Source: Arenicellales bacterium
Lineage (GTDB): Bacteria; Pseudomonadota; Gammaproteobacteria; Arenicellales; JAANXG01
Assembly: GCA_030066885.1 (NCBI GenBank)
Contig: JASJAT010000003.1
Span: 1 to 54,149 of the forward strand
Length of the DNA: 54,149 nt
Reading direction: 5' to 3'
The notes beneath the pieces were generated by a model that did not search any database, was not told the DNA's origin, and was given only the letters and a program-made list of their open reading frames with translations. The translations under genes were made by a program, and so were the position numbers. Numbering within the stretch: position 1 is the first letter of the stretch; each line of letters opens with the position of its first letter. Below are positions 49,138 through 54,149 of the stretch, piece after piece.

Positions 49138-50471
49138 TTAGCAATTCTGCCGATTGTACTAATACGACCAGTTTCCAACTGATGATACTTCATGAATCCA
49201 GCCGGGGTACCTAAGTATCCGTCCACACCGGCTAGCCTATCCGACAAAATGTCCTGGGGTGAAAAGTTTTCGTTGTCATAACGTGGATCGGGACCGCCGT
49301 GGGTGTGATAAGTAGCGGTGGCTCGCGTCCCGCCGGGGACTGTAGTCTGTGGATTACCAATGTTTACGCTGGCCACTCCTCCGCCAACCGGGTTTGTGTT
49401 TCCAAAACTGCCGTCCGCGTTGCGGTAAACCCATCCACCATGCTCGCGGTTCTCTCTAACTGATACTGGATTTATTTCATTCAACACGTCAAACGCCGCT
49501 TGGTGCTGAGTGGCAAATCTTTCCGAGTTATCGTTGTTGTCATCCCCCGAACTTACCGCTGCAGCGGCAACGCCGACTCCGACGCCTACACCCACAATGG
49601 TGGCCCACTTTGTTTGGCTCTTTTTCTTGGCTTCCGCCTCTTCATCTTCGCTTGCAGCAAACGATCTGGGTCGACTCAAAGTGCGTTGATAACGGAACAA
49701 AATCCTTTGCTCGTCCGCGCTTTCGTACAATGGATTGTGTACATCCTCAATATTGACCGACCAGCTCGATGTTGAATTCTTCTTCCAACTGAAGCCCACC
49801 CGTCTAACATAGGCACCGGTCTCACTATTGATTTGTTGATATTCAAAGTTCAACCGTGGTCCACCCGTTGCAAAGTTGAAACCATGTCCGACCCAGTCGT
49901 TCCCCCTCTCTAACCCAAACAAACCTCCCCTGAAGAAGGGTGTTGATACCCCAGCGTAGTAACCGTATCGATCATCCACATTAGGTGCCTTGATTCTGGT
50001 TCTAGCAAACTGCGCGCTGGTACCTTTAGACAAATTAAAATCAAGCCCCGCACCCTGAAAACTGAACGCCGAACCTGAGCCACCATGGAAGAAATAGTGA
50101 TTCAAATCCTGGTACAGGGTAGATCCGGTCTTTGAAAAGGCACGTCCGCTGCCTTCAAAATAAGCAATTGTCGCACCGCCCACGGAAAATCCTGCGTAGT
50201 GGTGTCGCTCATTCAACGCGTAGGTCGTCCCATAGTGCAGGACATTCGAGCCGAAAGAACGATGAAAAGACATCGTGGTGACCTCCGATCCGTTAAACCG
50301 ATTTAGCCCTTGATGTCGACTGTTACGGTAATAGTGCCGGATCGTGGTCGAGAAACTTTTGCCATTGCCAAAACTGGCAAACAAAGGTGTATTTTGTTCG
50401 TTACTTCCTCCCAGACAAATGCTTGTTACCGAAAGTAACGTGAAAGTGCAGAATAACTTAAAAATACGCAT
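49134..50471 (-). CDS. secreted/outer-membrane-type protein with C-terminal DUF4329-like domain
   Basis: signal peptide; aromatic/Gly-rich beta-type N-terminal half; glycine-rich hydrophobic segment TIVGVGVGVGVAAAAVSSG; C-terminal FATQHQAAFDVLNEINPVSVRENREHGGWVYRN...ATYHTHGGPDPRYDNENFSPQDI. Confidence 0.65.
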   Translation of the reverse strand: MRIFKLFCTFTLLSVTSICLGGSNEQNTPLFASFGNGKSFSTTIRHYYRNSRHQGLNRFNGSEVTTMSFHRSFGSNVLHYGTTYALNERHHYAGFSVGGATIAYFEGSGRAFSKTGSTLYQDLNHYFFHGGSGSAFSFQGAGLDFNLSKGTSAQFARTRIKAPNVDDRYGYYAGVSTPFFRGGLFGLERGNDWVGHGFNFATGGPRLNFEYQQINSETGAYVRRVGFSWKKNSTSSWSVNIEDVHNPLYESADEQRILFRYQRTLSRPRSFAASEDEEAEAKKKSQTKWATIVGVGVGVGVAAAAVSSGDDNNDNSERFATQHQAAFDVLNEINPVSVRENREHGGWVYRNADGSFGNTNPVGGGVASVNIGNPQTTVPGGTRATATYHTHGGPDPRYDNENFSPQDILSDRLAGVDGYLGTPAGFMKYHQLETGRISTIGRIAN

Positions 50472-50585
50472 AAAACTTCCATTACACTAGATTTGTAACC
50501 TACTACCCCCGCCAACCAGTATATAAGTTTAGATGAAATCATTCAGCTAGTTGGCAGGTTTTTCATTTGGGGCGTGGCGTTCGTA

Positions 50586-51209
50586 TTATCTGCGTGCCAG
50601 GGCGGTGGCGACACCCAAACTAGTAAAAACCGTCCCCGTTATGTATTTCCCATAGTGTAGCCCCGCCTGCTTAAAACGATCTCCCAATGCGCCTGCAAAA
50701 ACTGCGTAGAGACCATCGCTTACTATACCGACCAAGATGAAAATCAACCCCAGCACCCAGATCTGCATTGATACGGACATTTCGTTAGTAGTGTCCACAA
50801 ACTGCGGCAAGAATGCGAAGAAAAACAGAGCGGTTTTGGGATTGAGGACATTTACAACAATACTTTCCCTGAAAATGATCAACAGGTGTTTTCTTGTTCG
50901 CGATTTACTGATCACCGCTTCGTTTTTACTGAGGAAACTCCGCACCCCCAGATAAATCAGATATGCCGCCCCCAAATATTTGACAATGTTGAAGGCAAGC
51001 GCAGAAGCCATCAACAATCTAGACACGCCATATGCGGCGGCAGCTACGTGTACCAGGGTGCCGACGTGCATGCCTAACGTCGCTATAAAACCTGCCAATG
51101 TGCCCTGACTTAAACTGCGGGCGACGATATAAATGACTGCGGGACCCGGGGTAATCAGCAGCACAAGTGCAGCCAATACAAAGACAACTAACGTGTCATT
51201 ATCGATCAC
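50586..51209 (-). CDS. LysE/RhtB family amino-acid exporter
   Basis: LLITPGPAVIYIVARSLSQGTLAGFIATLGMHVGTLVH; NPKTALFFFAFLPQFV. Confidence 0.92.
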   Translation of the reverse strand: MIDNDTLVVFVLAALVLLITPGPAVIYIVARSLSQGTLAGFIATLGMHVGTLVHVAAAAYGVSRLLMASALAFNIVKYLGAAYLIYLGVRSFLSKNEAVISKSRTRKHLLIIFRESIVVNVLNPKTALFFFAFLPQFVDTTNEMSVSMQIWVLGLIFILVGIVSDGLYAVFAGALGDRFKQAGLHYGKYITGTVFTSLGVATALARR

Positions 51210-51389
51210 TTTGAAGTAACTGTGTTAAAGGTATAAGGTTTAAATAAAAAGTGAGGTGTCAAACGCAATGCAGCATATTGGAAAATAGTTCTTTAAGCTT
51301 TCAACTTTATTCTTTAAAACTTACCGCGCCACGTCTCTCGGATCGAGTCCGGGATCCTCACCCATACATACAATCAGAACGGGCGTAGT

Positions 51390-51974
51390 TTATCTCCGCC
51401 AAACCAGGAGTTGGTTATTGGCGGGCATGGAATAGTCCGCGATCAGCGATAGACCTTGCTCGCTGGCCAATTTATCCACCGCTTCAAAATCACGGATGCC
51501 CATATGTTGCCCTTGCGCCTTTAACGACTGTTCGAATTGTGCATTACTTTGACTGGTATACCGGCCATCATAACGAAAGGGGCCGTAAACACATAACTTT
51601 CCCGGGTTAAGCAAGCTTTGTCCAACACCAGTAAAGAACTGCTCCACCTGGTGCCAAGACATTATGTGCAAAGTATTTGCGCTAAATATCCCGTCTGCCT
51701 GAAAACCCCAGGGATGGTCGGAGACATCAATAGACAGTGGTGCCGGGGCATTGTCCGGTCCTTCCTTTTCTAGTCTTAGCGCTAGCCACTTCAAACTATC
51801 CGGTTGATCACTGCTCTGCCAAGTTAGGTGAGGCAGATTTTTCGCAAAATAAACGGCGTGTTGTCCGGTACCACCGCCAATCTCCAGCACAATTTTGGTC
51901 GTCGCAAAGACATCCTTGAGCACGTTAAGAATAGGAATCTTGTTTCGTTCACAAGATTCGGCACAAGGCAACAT
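51390..51974 (-). CDS. DUF938 family SAM-dependent methyltransferase-like protein
   Basis: CERNKIPILNVLKDVF, VLEIGGGTGQHAVYFAKNLPHLTWQSSDQ, FSANTLHIMSWHQVEQFF. Confidence 0.88.
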   Translation of the reverse strand: MLPCAESCERNKIPILNVLKDVFATTKIVLEIGGGTGQHAVYFAKNLPHLTWQSSDQPDSLKWLALRLEKEGPDNAPAPLSIDVSDHPWGFQADGIFSANTLHIMSWHQVEQFFTGVGQSLLNPGKLCVYGPFRYDGRYTSQSNAQFEQSLKAQGQHMGIRDFEAVDKLASEQGLSLIADYSMPANNQLLVWRR

Positions 51975-51998
51975 CGCAATGCGCTCCCTAAGCCAGTT

Positions 51999-52901
51999 CT
52001 AGTGAGATCGAATGCCCAATATCTCAGCTGCGCGTTTGGGTTCGACTATGTCTGCGCCAAGTTCTCGCACGATGCGCACGGCTTTTTCTACCAACTTCGC
52101 ATTCGAAGCGAATTCACCCTGCGACAGGTACAAGTTATCCTCCAGGCCCACTCTGACATTACCTCCATGGCTCACAGCCTGTGCAACGATGGGGAATTCC
52201 CAACGTGAGATCCCAAAGGCTCCCCAACAGGCATTGGCTGGCAACAGACTCCTCATCAAGGTGAGCACTTCGGGCGTTGCCGGCGCGGCATGAGGAATGC
52301 CAAGACAAAGTTGAAACATCGGTGGCTGATCGACGAGTCCCTGTTCAATCATGCTCCGGGCGAACATGATGTGTCCCGGCTCGAACACCTCAATCTCGGG
52401 TTTAACGCCCAAGTTTTGTATATGCTCGGCCATGACACGTAAGTGAGCCGGTGTATTGACGAATATCTGCTCACCAAAATTGAACGTCCCGACATCCAGC
52501 GTGCATATATCAGGGCGCAGCTCATCGATATGAACCAATCGCTGCAATGGCTTTTTCAGCGTAGTACCCGTCCCTCCTACTTTAGGGTCTTCATCGTCTG
52601 GGACAAAGCGGGCGCCCTCGCTCGTAGTCAGATTGATCAGCACATCGCTGCCCGAGTCTCGGATCCGTTGCGTCACTTCCCTAAATAGAGCCAGATCTCC
52701 AGATCGTACACCGGTCTCTGGATCGCGCACGTGAATGTGTGCGATGGATGCGCCCGCCTGCCTCGCCTCCAGACATGAGTCGGCAATCTGTGCAGGTGTG
52801 ATCGGATAGTCCGGGTGCTTCTGGAAATTGTTGTGACCACCGGTCACGGCGCAGGTAACAATCACTTCTTGTGACATTAATTTATTCTCATTTGGTAACA
52901 A
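51999..52901 (-). CDS. 3-keto-5-aminohexanoate cleavage enzyme family (BKACE, DUF849)
   Basis: VIVTCAVTGGHNNFQKHPDYPITPAQIADSCLEARQAGASIAHIHVRDPETG, GNVRVGLEDNLYLSQG; likely start MSQEVIV. Confidence 0.92.
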   Translation of the reverse strand: MLPNENKLMSQEVIVTCAVTGGHNNFQKHPDYPITPAQIADSCLEARQAGASIAHIHVRDPETGVRSGDLALFREVTQRIRDSGSDVLINLTTSEGARFVPDDEDPKVGGTGTTLKKPLQRLVHIDELRPDICTLDVGTFNFGEQIFVNTPAHLRVMAEHIQNLGVKPEIEVFEPGHIMFARSMIEQGLVDQPPMFQLCLGIPHAAPATPEVLTLMRSLLPANACWGAFGISRWEFPIVAQAVSHGGNVRVGLEDNLYLSQGEFASNAKLVEKAVRIVRELGADIVEPKRAAEILGIRSH

Positions 52902-52905
52902 GAGT

Positions 52906-54149
52906 CTACCGGTTATCAGGTTCGGTGATTAAACGCCCACCACTTTGAAAAGTAAAATAGGACCAGAGCCATTGAATCGCAACCAGTAACCGATTCCGCA
53001 TACCTATCAGATAGTAAATATGGGCTAGACCCCAAATCCACCACGCAAACCACCCCTTCAATTGGACGAAACCGAAATCGATTACAGCCGCCTTGCGCCC
53101 AATGGTTGCTAGATTGCCCATAAATCGGTAGTGAAACGGTTTCGGATCGTTTTTACCGGTAACGCTCGCTTCGATGCGCTGTGCAACATAACGCCCTTGT
53201 TGTTTGGCTACCGGTGCGATACCTGGTAATGGTTGTCCATCTTGCCCGCTTAAAATCACGGTGTCACCAATGGCATACACATCGGTGAACCCCGGAACGG
53301 AAAGATCCCGGTTTACCTTAATTCGACCAACATTATCACATTCTGCACCCAGCCACTGGCCCGCAGGTGAAGCTGCCACTCCTGCGGCCCACAAAACCGT
53401 GCTTGCATCGATACGCGTTTGCCCCAAATTAACCCCTGTCTTGTCGCAGTGAGTAACTGGCGCACCGAGCAATACTTCTACCCCCAATTTTTCCAATGCC
53501 CTCCTTGCGAAAACGGATAAAGGCCCAGGAAACGCAGGGAGCACACGGTCTCCCGCCTCTATCAAAACGATACGCGCCTGACGCGGGTCAATACTACGAA
53601 AATCCGCAGCTAGTGCTTTGCGCGACAATTCGATAAGTGCACCCGCCAATTCAACCCCAGTCGGACCTGCACCCACGATTACAAAAGTCAAGTATCGTTC
53701 TCGCTTGTCTTGCTCGACCTCCATCTCAGCGTATTCAAAGGCAAGGAGTATTTGACGACGGATATAAGTCGCATCCTCTATGCGTTTCAATCCGTGTGCA
53801 AAATCCGCCCACTTTTCGTTACCAAAATAGGCGTGCTGCGCTCCCGTAGCCAACACCAAATAGTCGTAAGGTACTGATCCCGCGTCACACTCGACGACTT
53901 TTTGTGAACTATCTATCGCAGTGACTTCACCCAATATGACCCTAGCGTTTGCTTGTTTTCTCAGGATACTTCGAACTGGCCATGCGATGTCAGCAGGTGA
54001 CAGGCCTGCGGTCGCGACCTGATACAACAGTGGTTGAAACAAATGGTGGTTGCACCGATCGATTATCGTTACGTCGACCGGAGAATTGGACAATTTTGCT
54101 GCGGTGTTTAATCCACCAAACCCCGCCCCCACGATAACCACTTTCGGCC
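52906..54149 (-). CDS. NAD(P)/FAD-dependent oxidoreductase, NDH-2-like (5' end at window edge)
   Basis: VVIVGAGFGGLNTAAKLSNSPVDVTIIDRCNHHLFQPLLYQVATAGLSPADIAWPVRSI; frame remains open to window edge. Confidence 0.9.
   Translation of the reverse strand, partial: PKVVIVGAGFGGLNTAAKLSNSPVDVTIIDRCNHHLFQPLLYQVATAGLSPADIAWPVRSILRKQANARVILGEVTAIDSSQKVVECDAGSVPYDYLVLATGAQHAYFGNEKWADFAHGLKRIEDATYIRRQILLAFEYAEMEVEQDKRERYLTFVIVGAGPTGVELAGALIELSRKALAADFRSIDPRQARIVLIEAGDRVLPAFPGPLSVFARRALEKLGVEVLLGAPVTHCDKTGVNLGQTRIDASTVLWAAGVAASPAGQWLGAECDNVGRIKVNRDLSVPGFTDVYAIGDTVILSGQDGQPLPGIAPVAKQQGRYVAQRIEASVTGKNDPKPFHYRFMGNLATIGRKAAVIDFGFVQLKGWFAWWIWGLAHIYYLIGMRNRLLVAIQWLWSYFTFQSGGRLITEPDNR

Noticed and set aside
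1-54149. CRISPR arrays, tRNA/rRNA genes, prophage or classical IS elements
   Set aside because: No regularly spaced repeats, no recognisable tRNA/rRNA sequence, and no transposase, integrase or phage structural genes seen on either strand.

Overview
Gammaproteobacterial-type chromosomal window, almost fully coding, with no rRNA, tRNA or CRISPR array recognised. Main blocks: (1) propionyl-CoA carboxylase (pccA, pccB) and single-chain methylmalonyl-CoA mutase, adjoining a class III PHA cluster (phaC, phaE | phaA, phaB, phaR, phasin); (2) a LuxR-type response regulator, DUF945-like protein, rsmA, plsC, gmhB, a MazG-like gene, glyS/glyQ; (3) a PP-loop sulfurtransferase-like gene plus tusA-like gene behind a compact three-hairpin RNA ending in an intrinsic terminator; (4) glnA-ntrB-ntrC with readable sigma54/NtrC sites; (5) ttcA, metK, an RND efflux operon, rocD/rocF, an SDR, a SAM methyltransferase, and ahcY behind an SAH riboswitch; (6) pepN, a TVP38-FAD oxidoreductase fusion, and a small accessory stretch encoding secreted proteins, including a DUF4329-like protein with an overlapping partner; (7) a LysE-type exporter, DUF938, BKACE and NDH-2-like genes. 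Strongest leads: a 15-bp motif TTGTGCANNGCAACA at the phaE/phaA intergenic region, the phasin promoter and a distant SDR gene (putative PhaR regulon); the structured RNA upstream of the PP-loop/tusA pair; the secreted DUF4329-like protein/partner pair; and several intergenic repeat families, including two elements bounded by ACCGGGGACAGTATACTTTTTAA inverted repeats. All assignments come from reading the sequence; no database search was run.
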